Assembly (NCBI RefSeq): GCF_020184175.1
Contig: NC_065531.1
Coordinates: forward strand, 56,875,213 to 56,939,212
Source: Aphis gossypii
Lineage: Eukaryota; Arthropoda; Insecta; Hemiptera; Aphididae
Direction: 5' to 3'
Length of the DNA stretch: 64,000 nt
Shown here: piece by piece, positions 41,741 through 55,330 of the stretch
Numbering within the stretch: the first letter of the stretch is position 1
Layout of the letters: the number at the start of each line of letters is the position of its first letter
The notes under the pieces: generated by a model
Told to the model about the DNA's origin: nothing
Seen by the model: the letters and a program-made list of their open reading frames with translations, nothing else
The model's database searches: none
Made by a program: the position numbers and the translations under genes

Positions 41741-42330
41741 CTCGGTTTTACTCGTTACAAGCCACCAAATTATAATACGATGCAAATACGGCAGTAGAAC
41801 CGTAACGATAGTCGTGACTCGTATCACGGGTGTTTGATTTACAGTTCACCCTTTTACTGACTGCCGACCGACGGTTTCATTATATAATAATATAATTTGC
41901 TTACAGAGGATGCTGGCGGAGAAGACAACTTTTGTGAGTCCACGTTACACAAAAGGATTTCGCCTTTTAGGGGGGCGTCGGTCCGGAAACTGTATAAATT
42001 ATAACGCTGAACATCGCCAAGGGGCGCCGAACGTTTTTCGTATTTATTAAGATGCGTCAGCACGTACCTACATACATTATTATATATATGTACAATATAA
42101 TATATACACTACCACGTATACTAACCATTGCCACCGTTGTTGTCCCTCAATCCGCCCGCAATTCGGATTTTTTCAAAAGGGCTATAAAATTTGTCCGATC
42201 CGTGGAATTGGGATCGTTATTTATTATCCTGTCACGCGCACACACACGAGTCAGATACGTATATATGTACTCAGGTTTCCTTTCTAATTTTCGTTAATCC
42301 TTCAAGTTCCGACCAGGTGTGTGAAGCATA
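41741..42330. other. small GC-richer block with exon-like splice signals
   Basis: A block of about 600 bases with higher GC, including GGGGGGCGTCGGTCCGG near 41970 and GGGGCGCCGAACG near 42020. On the plus strand TTTGCTTACAG (ending 41906) looks like a splice acceptor, and GTGAGT (41934-41939) matches a donor, leaving a 27-base interval between them. A 69-codon minus-strand frame spans 41854-42063. Neither is recognised as a known protein, so no CDS is called. Confidence 0.25.
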
Positions 42331-44480
42331 CGCATTTAATGTATACGTATATGTGTAATAAATACATATATATATATAAATACAGATACATTGCTACATG
42401 GCAATGACAAAGGTGTTATATTTTACTATAATATATATATTTCAATGGTAGTACGGTTATCGATATATATTATAAATAGTTTGTACCATTGTATAAGCGC
42501 AAAACATTCTTTACTCTCCATCATAAATGTTACTAAAAACGAAATTCAGTTCAACTCTAAATGTCGTCTCTATTCAAGGAAATATTGTACCATGTTATTA
42601 TAATATATTTAGTTATTAACCTTACTTATTATTTTGTCATTTTGGTTAAAATCAATATCTACATTTTATACATTAGGTATGACATAGTATACATTGGTAG
42701 TGAACCCTTTTCACGTGTATAATAATATACGTACATGTGCTAATATAATTTGTAGGCCCAAGAAAAAACTTCTGCATTTAAAGTAGTCATCGAAAATAAA
42801 TAGGGTTACCATTATTTAGCAGAAGTCATAAAACATTTGGCATAATAATACCGAAGTCAGTGATATTCCAATATTATTATTTTGATGCTGTAGTCCGATT
42901 TGTCGTTCGTGGAAGTATCGTTTCAATTGAAAACAATTATTTGCATTTTTATCGATTCTCCATTGTTACACATAGTGTATATTATTTAAATTGGTCTTCA
43001 TAAGTTGAAATCTAAACAAACACCCTATCTGACAGAATTTGATTCATATATTTTATAAATTATTTCAAGATGGAAATAACAAAAAAAAAGCTCAATGTTA
43101 GGAAAGTGAAATGAAAAATCGTGATTTTATATTATAACGTATACCTATTTAAGTACTTAGGAAGTATAATTGTTTATTTTTTTTTTTAAACCGGTAGTAG
43201 GACGAACCTTATTTTTGGCCTTGATGTATACGAGTGCGTATATGGTATAAATGTATTGGTACGTGTACCTATAACGTATACCAGTATTCATTAATATTTC
43301 ATAAAATATAATAATACAATTATTTACTTATATAGAGGTATCCATATCCATTACCTGGAGGTTGCAAGTTTGTTGGAAGACGATTTAAATGATATAATAT
43401 TATGGTCTTAAAAAAGTCTTTCTCTGCGAGGGCAGAGGGGAGAATAGAGTGTTTATAACTCATTTTTCATTTTTCTTCATAAAATATCTAACACATAGTG
43501 TATATTTATTTTATACTATCGTCAAACAAATTTATTAACACAAAAAACTATCAATAGATTATTATTTATACTTCTGTAAAATGATATGTAGGCACATGCA
43601 TTAAATACAAATCTCAATATCTCATCGTTCATTGATATTTGAATAATATTAATTATACAAATGCATAATTATTCCAGCAAGAGTAAGCTCAAATGACGGT
43701 TTATCTTAAATCTGTTACGTACATTTTCCAAATTAAAATACCTATATAAAATTACTTATTATTATTAATTGTACATATTTTGAATACAGATTATATTCCA
43801 ACATAATAATAATGATAATCCTTATTCCTTTATAACACACGACTGTAGATAATATATAATATACAATTACATATACGTGTATAATATTGAGATTTGAGAT
43901 TTCATCCTCACTTCGTATTCATTTAAGTCACAAAACGAATTTCGTTACTTAACTCAGTTTATCATTTGTGTCAATCGATTTATTGCCTTTCAACTCATTA
44001 AGATTTCATAACTTTTTAAAATCAGCATTAGATTTTTAATTTTATGTAATATCAACTGTCATGAGCAGTTCAACCGTAGTAATAACATAGCTAACAAATT
44101 TACAATTTGTTTTATATATTGTGTGTGTGTGACGTGTGTACTTTCTATTTAAACTAACTTAGATTAATAGACTTATATTTTTCTTTTCAATTACTTTAGC
44201 CAACACAACCGATTTTTATTTCTGTGATGTTTGAGTTTACATGTGAAACCAAAAATTTATATTATATAATATTATGGAAAATAGGCTAATATGTTTGCCA
44301 ACTAATAACAACACTGAAAACACCAGTCATACAAACGTAGCACTTGACACCGATAATGTTATTCTACAATCGGCGCTTGTACCTATTAAGCTTTACAGAT
44401 CTGCTGTGCGATTACTGTATTTTTTCTAAAAACTTTTTTTTTTAACGTTAAGACTTAACGAGAAAATAATAGTGTTCTGA
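42331..44480. other. AT-rich stretch with no supported gene
   Basis: No gene is recognised. It includes short AT-alternating tracts around 42365-42380, a T-run near 43180 and a brief purine-rich patch at 43425-43450. Frames such as 42391-42603 have no signature. Confidence 0.6.
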
Positions 44481-45835
44481 CCAATACGGCGTACACTCGA
44501 TCAATCAATGTCGTCTGCTAGCCATGGGTGTGACGATGGTCCCGCGGCACCCTCCTCCCCGTAACGGCTTAATATAATTTTGGTTTTTTTTTTTCATATA
44601 CATTTTCCGTCTCTCTTCCAATATATATATTTGTCTCTGTCTACGTCTCTTTCACCACAATAACAACGGATTCATAATACGGGCATATTATATATAGGTA
44701 TAGGTACTCCCCGAGACCGAGTATAGTGTAATAACAATAATAATACACGTGTTGATCACGTTTGGGGTCAACCAGCTATAGTATCTTGTGGTGCCTATAC
44801 CTATATTTTTTTCTTATACACGATATTTAAAAACTGGTTTCTTTAAAAAACTCATCTCTAGGCTCGTCGATTTCGATGTTCGGCACAGTACGTGCTATAT
44901 AGAATCGTGTTCCAACGCGCAGACGGTCTAATCTTCACCCGGACTGGTATATATAAGTGCACGTGCAGGCGCCTGACCGTCCATCCGATTATACGCCTAT
45001 GCGATATACATAATATTATTATAATATTTAATACGACCTTATCTTTGCAAACCATCGACAGAGTGTATTACACCTAATCTTATAATAAAGGTATTATAAT
45101 TGCATTACGATATTTAATAATAAATAGGTATACCTACGTGTATCACGTTATCCTGCACCTGTTCTACACGAAATATACCAAATTTGTCGTACTATACCAT
45201 TGACAATGTATTATCCAGCATAGTAGCAGCGCAGTTGAAATGCGAAGGAAATAAACCGCTGTACTTTATGTCCACTATAACGTTACCATATCCTTGACCT
45301 TGAAAACGATAGCTGCTTATTTACGACACAAGTCCAAACCGTGGCATTTGTTCATTACACTCGAGATCGTAAACGCCGGATCGTCGAATATATTGTGTTT
45401 AGTACCTGTCTATATTACTTACGCACGCCCGATAGCGCACACGCTTGCATAATATATATATATATGGCACACACGCTTACATAATACACGCCCTGCACAG
45501 AAGTCCACTCATCAAATGTTTATTGCCCAGCAACGACGAAACGTTCCCTACGGAGTAACAAGTAGCGTATCTAGTCTAAACCTCTGAAATCCAATTTCCT
45601 GCAAAATTATGTAGGATTGGTGGTTTATATATTATGACTTATGCAATGTAACGCTACGCGTATACAACGCTTTCGTTGGGAATTGTATATTTTGGAAATG
45701 AAAAACATAACGGTTAGTCAATAAGCGAAAAAGACCAAAAGGGTCTTCCTGACCGAAAGAAAACGGTAGAAATGTTCGAAGAGAATGTCTGTAGGGTTAC
45801 CGGCGATGACGGTCATGGTATTGTCTGAATATTTT
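44481..45835. other. GC/CpG-richer block, candidate promoter or enhancer
   Basis: Composition rises (for example TCCCGCGGCACCCTCCTCCCC near 44540). TATATAAG at 44950-44957, preceded by CCCGGACTGG and followed by GTGCACGTGCAGGCGCC, is a fair TATA box, but I see no matching arthropod initiator 25-35 bases downstream. Two imperfect copies of CACACGCTTGCATAATA lie about 30 bases apart at 45438-45487. A small hairpin (AAGACC, 5-base loop, GGTCTT) lies at 45731-45747. Frames on both strands at 44858-45077 are not accepted as coding. Confidence 0.3.
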
Positions 45836-48800
45836 GAGAGATGTGTGATTGTACATTTTTTTTGTTCTTCATATTTTTTTTCAGATAAACGAAGAAAGCG
45901 TCTCGATAAGTAAGGTACACAATTGATTTTATTTTATCACGATTGTGGGTATCTATTTGAATGTCAGTGTCACACAGCATTGTTTAATACTTTTTATTTT
46001 AGACTGTGAGTATGATGAACATAAAATAAAATAGAATAATCGAGAATCAGAACAATACTACAATTACTTCTTAATGCAATTACTAGTTGTAGTTATAGAT
46101 TCGTACAAATCATAAGGTCATATTAGAAATGTAGTAGTAATGTAATCATTACGAAGGACAGAATAAATAAGAATCCATATTAAAAAAAATAAGTACTTTT
46201 ATTAGTGATAAGAAAATTACTTTCTTCTTAGATTGTGTTATTATTCGTGATTTTAATATTTTACAATTTTTTATATGATTGCATTATAATAAAATTATAA
46301 AGTGAATAGATACACTGTAAAAGAATAAAATGAGGTGTATGCTTGATGATGGCTCGCCATGGAAATGTATATTGATTAAATTCAAAAATATAATAATAAT
46401 AACAATCTAAATTGATAAAATGCTGTTAGCATAACATGAGAAGTACTAAAAGTCTAAAATCAAAATTCTATACTATCTTTATGAGTTTCAACCTTGGTAT
46501 AGAATCACATCTCTTCATAGCTTTCATTAGCCTGAGTAATATGATTGACAAACCATCGATGGTTCCCGAGACTTTGTATAAACTCGCAAATAGATTTAAG
46601 CAGTGATCATTATATAAGTAAAATAAAAATACCAATAAGCTCTTGAAAAATCGTCATTTAAATATACAATCAAATAGAGGTTTAATACCACCGCGGCGAA
46701 GGGTTCGAGTGATATAGGTAGCTATTAAATAAGCTCGCGGTATTTTATGGCCAATATACTCTGGGTAACGGTAAACCGTTGGGTCGACAGCATGATGAAT
46801 CGTAAACGATAAACCGTACGCCTACGACCTGTGCATAAAATATAAGTCACCCCGTGTGTTCTAAATGGAAAGTAAATAAATTGTCCAGGAGAGGAAACTG
46901 AAAATCTTACGACAATGGTGTGAACTGTAAATTGGTTATAAATATACATTTTCACAACGGTTACAGTCTGTTTGTGTAAAATTGATAGCATTCTCTTGAA
47001 ATCCGAACGCGTGAAATGTTCAATATTGGTTATTGGCTTATAAAATCCAATTGATATTTAGAATTCAACACGATATTCATGGCATATTGTACTGGATAAA
47101 AATATGGTTTATAAGAAATAATATAATATACCTACTTACATACTACTATATTAGCACAAGCTTAAATTTCCGTTCATAGTACACGCTTTTAATACTAAAA
47201 ACGTGTAACTCGTATAACTATATATATTAAAAAAAATAATAAAAACAAATAAAACCTACTGTATCTAGTAGTTAGGTGCAGATTATAATAATATACATTT
47301 ACAGGTATAGAGGATAATATTTATAGCCAAAGAAACTTATTTCATCGTAATATAATATAATTTTTGCCTATTTGGGATACTGAATATTATTTAATAGTTT
47401 GAATCACATTTTTACAAGTTTTTTAAATCTTAAAAATTCGTTTTTTAAACAATTCATAAATTTATCAATCGACCTTCACGCAAAGGTTTAAATGTCTAAG
47501 ACTTTCATCATTAAAAGTTTGATCCGACTGCCGTGATTGAATGATTTCACTAAGTTTTGAGTGTCAAAATATTATACACGTAGCCCAAAACGTGTGTTAT
47601 CTAATTATACAACATATCATTTATTATTAGGTATATAATATATTGAATTGTATAACCAGAATAATACAGTGAACAGAGTAACCAACACGTGATGTTTCGT
47701 ATAACTGCGTTAGCCTTTCAAGTTAACGAGGTCCACACCTACGTGCCACTTTGTACTAGCGTATCTACAGTTTTAGACTATAGGTATAAATATATTATTC
47801 GATATAATAAAACAGTGGATATAACATAATAATATAATGATTCCAAAATTATCGAACACGCTTTTTCGACACGCGAATATAGGAACAAAAATATACACGT
47901 ACGATACGTTACAATAAATTTATAATAATAATATCATTATAGCAAAATAATCATTGTCGGCTGCAGATCGAACGACACCGTACGAGACGCTGAGGATATA
48001 TAATATTATATATTATACAGAGTGTTGCGTGTTTTGTAGTTATTATATTTGGTCACTGAAAAAATCACGATTTCCTTTGATACCTTATTCGAACCTACCA
48101 GTGTAGTATTTTACCGGAATTAATATTAAATAGGTACAGTAAAAATGCGTGCGACTTTTTCGACCCTTTTTTTTTTTGTAGTGAGTGGCGTTCCGAACGA
48201 GTGGCGATTTACGGTACACAGTGATCAATGATAAAAATACATTTTACATTAATAGTCGTATATAGTATATACGAATCGACTGAAGATTATATTATACGCT
48301 TTTGGAAATGAGATCGCCACATCTGTACGACAGTTTACATTAACACAGAAAGCCTCACTATCATTAGAATTATATCTATATATATATTACCTATTGCATA
48401 ATAATATTATATACACACACAGAGATAACGTTGTGCATGCATATAGAACATATTTAGTATTAAACACATAACTTATACCAATTTCGGTTAATCGGTAAAG
48501 TTCACTCGATATTATAATATTGTGTAATTTTATATACGCGTTTAGCCACCGTTGGTCACATCTGTTGCCACGTCTATCGATATTAAAGTTTTTAAAGCTC
48601 ATATTATAATAATTACAATTATATAAGTGTTCACCCAGCCGAAAAACAGTGAATTTAACATTTATATTGATATTTTAAATTTATATTTGAACAGAAAGAG
48701 CTTCTTGTGCAAAATAATCGGGTCTATATAGATTTGCTTTCGGTTTCCGTGTAATTATTATTTTAATACATTGACTGAAAAAATATCGCACCTATATAGG

Positions 48801-51649
48801 TATTATACTTTGTACCTATAACACACTATGACGTTTTTGGGCGTAGTGAGTAGTAGTTATTAACCTAAAGTCAATCCGTTCGTGTACTATCATTTATTTC
48901 GACTTGACAGTATTGTCTAAAATTATTAGAATCTTGAACAACTTCTAATTATTAGTACCAGCTAATAATCCGATTTTTCTAAAAATCTGCCTGTAAGAAC
49001 GTGTTGATTTATATTAGACATAAATATTATTGTTGGCCTCGAAAAGCCATTCGATCAGTTGTAGAAATATAATTTAAGACTTGAGGGATGTATATGTATA
49101 TAATAATCTCGCACAATAACCAATACCTACTCATTACTGATACGACTTTGTCAGGCCTAATTGGGAAACTGGACAATATTTCAAAATTCATCGACGGAGC
49201 CACAAGATATTTTCAATGCAGAGCGCTGACGAACTGGACAAAGATGTTTCATATTTTATCTTTGTTCTCCACGGTACGCTCACGATTACGATAATGGATA
49301 CTTATTATTATAATAGGCAGCAAAAAACCAGTTTACTTGTCGTAAACTATCGGCATGATCCATAGAAAAAAATAACAATAATAGGTACTATAGTATTATT
49401 TTTATTATTTGGCCATTCCATTTGGGCCACTTTGAGGGTATATTGTTTATTACACGATTAGCTTAATTTAATATCGAATACTTATGTATTTATTTTTCAG
49501 AAGCCTAAATAACTAAAATTGCGGTAAATTTTTTTTTATTAGGTGATAAACATAGTATTATTATGTAGAATGGACGATTCAAGATGCCCTCAAAACAACT
49601 ATACTGTATTCTTTTATTTTTGTTTCGTATTATAGACGCGCACGTGTCTTAGCTCTAAAATCATTTTACTGATAATTTATGTCTGATCTACGTGAACTTG
49701 TTTTTGCTAGCAGGCACGCGCATCCCGGTCAAAGGTGACAGACCTCGATAAGTGTCGGAACTCTCAAGATGTCTGTTTAAAAAAGAACAAAAACAATAAA
49801 ATGTTATGACGGTCGAAATATTATAAATTATAATAATATATAACTATATAGGGCATAAGGCAGTTTTAAAATGACAGACAATAATAAACTACTACTTCAA
49901 AGGAGATCATATTTATTTTTATTGAGATTTTACAAATATTACATATTATATTATATGATTTTTGACAATTTAGTGATGGAAACATGTTCTGTGAAAATAT
50001 TATACAAAACGGAAACATAGATAAATAATATATATTGTACTTGTACACCTATACGTATATAGAACAAAGTTTTTATAGAATTTAATAATTACAACCGGTA
50101 TTTTTTTATTCATTAATCATTTTGCGATAATTTATTTATTTTTATATTTATTGAGGATAGCATGCGATTATATAGATCAAATTAAGAAAGTAAATTATTC
50201 TGTTCAGTTTAATAAAAGTCTAAGCATTAAAGAAATCTTGAACGGAAATTTAAACTGAAAGGATTTGCAAAAAGAAAAAAATAATAATAAATTGATTTTA
50301 TTCACTGGAGCGTTTATAACGAGTTGTTCAAAAAATTGATCAAAAAAATATACACTCGCTGCAGTTAAACTCATCTGTCGGCGTCGTTCAGAGTTCGACG
50401 ATCAAATATAATAATACATATAGTATAGACACCTCGTAACGACTGGCAGATTCTGTAAAGGCATACATTTGGACAGTTGTTTTTTTGTTGAGCTTTTCGA
50501 AATCACCGAAACGAAAGATGTTTACACATCGTTCTTGTGCTGTCGGATTATTGTCAAAATATTATTGCAGTCATTTCGTTCAAATCGTTTTGTTAGACAT
50601 GTTTTTGCTTTTAGTTTTATTTTTCAGATTTTGATCAAAATGTAATTTTATAGTAATTGTATCAATCCTATTTATCGTTTCTATTCGATAATCATATTTC
50701 GACTGTTAAGTGTTTGTTTTAAACGACTAAAGAAAAAGATAGTTAAGTAAAATGGAAAACTAATTATCAGTCAGCCCTATGGAGTCTGAATATTGATACA
50801 ATTATATATTGATTGTCGGTGTTAATGAATAACACCTGGAGTAGAATGACTGTTATTATATTCTAATAGGTATGTACAAGAATGCTTCAACAATCGTAAA
50901 TTAATTTCTATAGAACTCTTTTATAATATGTTATTGTGACGACTGACGAACCCTTAAGAAAATGTCATCAAAACATCTGCCATTTTTGTTGAACTAAAGG
51001 CGTTTATGAGGTGGACCTTGAGAGCATCCCCCTTCACCACGTTAATCGTATTATTTTAATTATTTACATAAATGATTCATTTAATTACAAAATATTGTGT
51101 TGCAATTAATATTTATAATGAAATTTAATATTAGTAATAACCAAGTTCAATGTAGTAACTTATAATTTGTCAGTATAATCACCTTATGATATTATAATAA
51201 TAGTTTTAATTTTAAATTAATATAATTTGTATTTAATAGGTACATATTATAAAAACAATAATTTCATTCCCCAAATATAAATAAACACCGTTTATATACT
51301 TTGTATATTAGTATATTACAGTTGAATCAATGGTTCTCATTTTATATCCGAACTGTTCAAATTATTTATATTAAGTGTTAATGATTTTTTACAAAATTAG
51401 CAAAGATAATGATAATCTAAAGCTTTATAAAGGCTTTTATAAATAAATAAATACATTTTTTATGTAGCTAAAACTGATTGAAGTTAATACTATTTACATA
51501 AATATTAAATATCTTCATTACAATAATTTAAATATTTTTAAATTATTCTTAGCATAATGGTATAGTTTCTTTTAACGACTGGTCAAAAGGAATTGACGTC
51601 CGCTTGAACAAATCTGAAAAACACTTTTTACGCTCTTTCGAAATTTCCT
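45836..51649. other. mostly AT-rich DNA with CpG patches, no supported gene
   Basis: No gene is recognised. Mildly GC-richer patches lie at 46690-47030, 47690-48640 and around 49090-49300. The plus-strand frame at 49088-49294 has a more balanced amino-acid mix than its neighbours but no recognised family. An AACGGT-AA-ACCGTT inverted repeat lies near 46767-46780. The rest is AT-rich background. Confidence 0.5.
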
Positions 51650-52144
51650 AACTCTAAAAGAACAAAACCCAGCCTATATGTATAGCTATAATAATGCAAA
51701 CTCTCAACGGAAAAATGCTTGACATTTGAAAATTAACTATGGTGAAAAATTTGTGAGCCCGTATATGGGAAAATGGCGAAGAGATAAACAGATAATTACA
51801 AAATATGTTGGAAATAGGAACAAATGAACAATAATCAATAGCTAACTTTATTTAAGGTTAAAGGATATAATGGCTTGAACACCATTCGCCGATAAGAAAA
51901 TGAACCACTAAGAGCAGATTTTAAATAGATACCTCAAGAGAAGAGACCACAAGGTGGACCAAGAAAATATAGCTGAGTGCAGTAAAGAAAAACTTTGAAG
52001 ATGGATATTGAGAACTGGAAAGATGTAGTACATGACAGGGACGGATTTCGTGATATTATGGTGGCGGACAAAACTCTCAGAGTAGATATGCAAAGGAAAG
52101 AAGATAATGGTATGAATCTCTCTAAATGTATACCTTATAAATAA
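51650..52144 (+). pseudogene. reverse-transcriptase C-terminal remnant (non-LTR, RTE/jockey-like)
   Basis: Only the region after the polymerase domain is left. In one frame, 51863-52144, the order of motifs fits the usual C-terminus of insect endonuclease/reverse-transcriptase proteins: a degenerate GHV.RM-like stretch, then KRPQGGPRK (compare the family's KRP.GRP.K), then NWKDVVHDRDGFRDIM and ADKTL. Stops interrupt it, among them TGA at 51974 and TAA at 51983; the last 47 codons (52001-52141) are open. Upstream, WENGEEINR is readable in another frame at 51766-51792, so at least one frameshift lies between. The original reaction would be target-primed reverse transcription. The clade is uncertain. 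Minus-strand frames here are shadows. Confidence 0.55.
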
Positions 52145-52188
52145 GTTCTATAATAGTTATGTAAGCTTACGGAAAATTAAAAAAAAAA
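51650..52188 (+). mobile_element. 3' end of a decayed non-LTR retrotransposon with A-tail
   Basis: This is a 5'-truncated relic of a non-LTR retrotransposon. The coding remnant runs to a TAA at 52142-52144, then a short 3' untranslated stretch ends in an A-run at 52179-52188, which fits a retroposed 3' end. The upstream limit is soft: protein similarity is readable from about 51650. No target-site duplication could be confirmed by eye. It cannot encode a working enzyme. Confidence 0.55.
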
Positions 52189-55100
52189 TAACTTCTAGGT
52201 AAAATTGTATTATTATAGTTTTGAGATTTCCGAGTAACCTTCTAAGTCAAGTTGTTACTATATGTCTGTATACTATAATATGGCCAAAAACGCTGCAACT
52301 ATATAACTACCTACTTAACTAAATAACCCATTGTGACATTATAGTAGTATGTTATAGAAGTTAAGTAAATAAGTTGTACAGGTTATATTTAAAATTGAAA
52401 TTTTTGAAGTGTCGTTACAATTTAGTTATACTTATGACTATTATATTATAGTCATTTTCAACGGTTCATGAGTTTATTAACTTCATAAAACCATAGAGTA
52501 TTTGAGTATAATGATTAGTACTTATACAGTTATACTCATTACTCAATGATAAAATGTAAATTAAATTTGTATAACTTTGGTGAAAAATATTAGTGTATAG
52601 TGTAGTATGCAACAATTAAAAACTAATTTACTAACAGAATTTGTATGATATCTTATTCATAAATGTATTGATAAATTTGCAATGTTTATTTGAAATATGC
52701 GTAACACTCTATAATAATTTTTGAAACGTTGTTATGTAGTATAAATTTATATTTTTTTCACCTTTCACATGGTTTTTGTATTAAAAATTAATAAATATTA
52801 AATGCAAATCTGTTCTTAAGACTTTTAAAGTGAACCAATGTTTTGAAACTACTTATTTAAACGATTGCATATTTAATAAATTGTTTGATAACCGATAAAT
52901 TAAATTTTGTTTTTTTCGACGATTTCTATTTTAAATTAACTCTTTAGGGATAAATAATAAAAAATATATACATATTTGCCCATGTTTTTCACGTTTCATA
53001 ATGACGCTATTTTATTTATCATTGTGCTCGACACTGCTCACATATTATAAATTAAACATAAAATGTGATTCCATAATCCATATAATAAAATATAGGCTTA
53101 AGATTCATATTATATTCATCTAACTTAATTTTTCTCTAAATTAATTATCGTTGAAACAATGTAGATGTAAGAAGTATTTACTTTTTAGATGAGAGAAGAC
53201 AGCTATCGAAATCAGTAAGATCGCCAAGTCAATTATTTATCGTATTGTTGTATATTTGTGTACATTAAGGAATTAAAAACAATAAAAGGTACGCCGCAAC
53301 TTATTGCATTGACACTAACTTAACTGGATGAATGATCGTTATAGGAATTGCTGATCTGGCAACTATTTTCTTTTCTTTATTTTTAAACATATTTGAAGTT
53401 TCAAAGTACCGCGTAGGTAGTTAAAAAATACTAAACATAATATTCTCTATTCCAGTTCAACTATGTTATTATAAATTGAAGTTAAGAAAATAAAAGAAGC
53501 AATAAGGATACGCATCGTTATAGCATTCAATTTTACAAAATATAATCTTGAAATAATCTTATATTATAAAAAAAAAAAAATCCAAACATTTTATGTGCCT
53601 CAATTAATAATTATCGTATAATTTTTTAAATATATTATATTGTCTATGTGTGTAAAATAGTATGCATATATAATATATATCCAATATAAATTATTATTGT
53701 ATTCAATGGACGACAAGAATGACCATAATATGTAACAGTGTATCTGTAAAATTGTGTTTATAATTGTGTAAAAATAAACAAGTATCTGTACGGTTTTAAC
53801 AGGTCATAATGTCGAGATTTCGTGTTTTTCGGCATTAATATAATGTTGTTTGGATTTTGTTTGTCGAAATTTAAAGATCATTTCACCATTAATATCTGTA
53901 ATCAATGATCACTTATCATACACATGAGTATATTTTATCTGTACCTATAGGAATTACATCAACATTTATCATCGCAGCATTTCTATATGTAAAACAAGTA
54001 AAATCAATAATTTATTATAACACTAACCGGAGTAGGTGAATTATGTCCTCCGAAAAAAGGTTAGAGTCGTATAGGTACTGTGTGAATTGCAGTTTAAGTA
54101 TTTTTTAAAACATATGTAAATTGTATCACCATAAATTACAAAAAAAAAACCCATGCTCAGTGAAATATACAATATATATATAATATATTTTTTTTGTACA
54201 TATATTAGTTTGAAAATAAAAAGTCAACAAATATAAAATGATGGAAAAAAAATTAAAATTAAAAAATTCTGAAAAAAAAATTGTTTATAGACTTTGTATT
54301 GGAAGTACCATTTAACTTCTAGTTATAAATTTTTACTATTTAATTACTATTTTTTATAATATCCTTTTTTTTTTTTAATCAAAAACAACATTAACACACA
54401 TAACTATTATTTAAGCTATGGATTCGCATGATATTTATACAATTATAATGCTAATACTAAATTTGAAAAATAAAAGGAAAATATTGATTTTTTAAAAATA
54501 TCACTAGAATTATATTCATGAATAATGAATATTTAGGTAAAAATTTACATACTTATATACAAAATATATCGGAACCGAAATTTAAGTATTTATGAAATAT
54601 ATCGTATTCACAGTTTACATAAAAAGTTTAGAACTAAACGAAAGTTACAGAGACCCCGAATATAAATATAACTAGTCAGCAAGAATAAAATAAATGTTGT
54701 TGTAATATTAAAATAATTATTTTAAACCAACTACTTAAATGAAAAAAAATAACCAAAATAACCAAAATCTAGACATAAAACAGAAATTGAATGTTGGGCC
54801 TTGACAGAAAAATAATTTCCTTTTGCTTTCCTTAGACACAGGATAAAGTATGTTTAAATATTAACTTAGAGGTAAGACTTTTAGTGTGATTTATGTGATA
54901 TACTTGAAAAACGATTGTTAGTCACCGAGTCGGTAAGAATCACTTTTACTTTAGTAAATGTTCTGGATTTATTCAAAAAAATCCAACGGTTGACGGCAGT
55001 TTTTCATTATGTTGAGACAGTATAGAAACAATTGTTCTTTTCAACTTACCAACAAGACCTGGATTTTCAATTTATAAAACTTAGTCAGAATCTTTTTACC

Positions 55101-55330
55101 GGAGAAAAGTTAGTGCTTTATCACTTGAAATCGTCAAAACACGCAGAGTGAGTACATGTTTTTAATTTATATTTTCGTATTAAAAGTATCAAAACGTAAT
55201 ATTTTTAAAATTATTATCATAACTTATAAAGGTTTATGTGTGTGTGTGTGTAATATTATATCCTATAATAATAACGCACGGTTTACATAAATATTGTTGT
55301 TTACATTTTTTTTATTGTTTAGACGTTTCT
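52189..55330. other. AT-rich desert with no supported gene
   Basis: Strongly AT-rich, with a T-run at 54365-54376 and several A-runs. No frame above 60 codons with any signature is seen, and no RNA gene or promoter is recognised. Confidence 0.6.

Noticed and set aside
44524..44577. Short frame from GCCATGGG with Pro-rich start
   Set aside because: Only 17 codons before a stop and no convincing donor.
44950..44957. TATATAAG as a TATA box
   Set aside because: No initiator at the right distance and no downstream coding start, so not called as a promoter on its own.
51908..52093. 61-codon minus-strand frame
   Set aside because: It is the antisense of the retrotransposon remnant.
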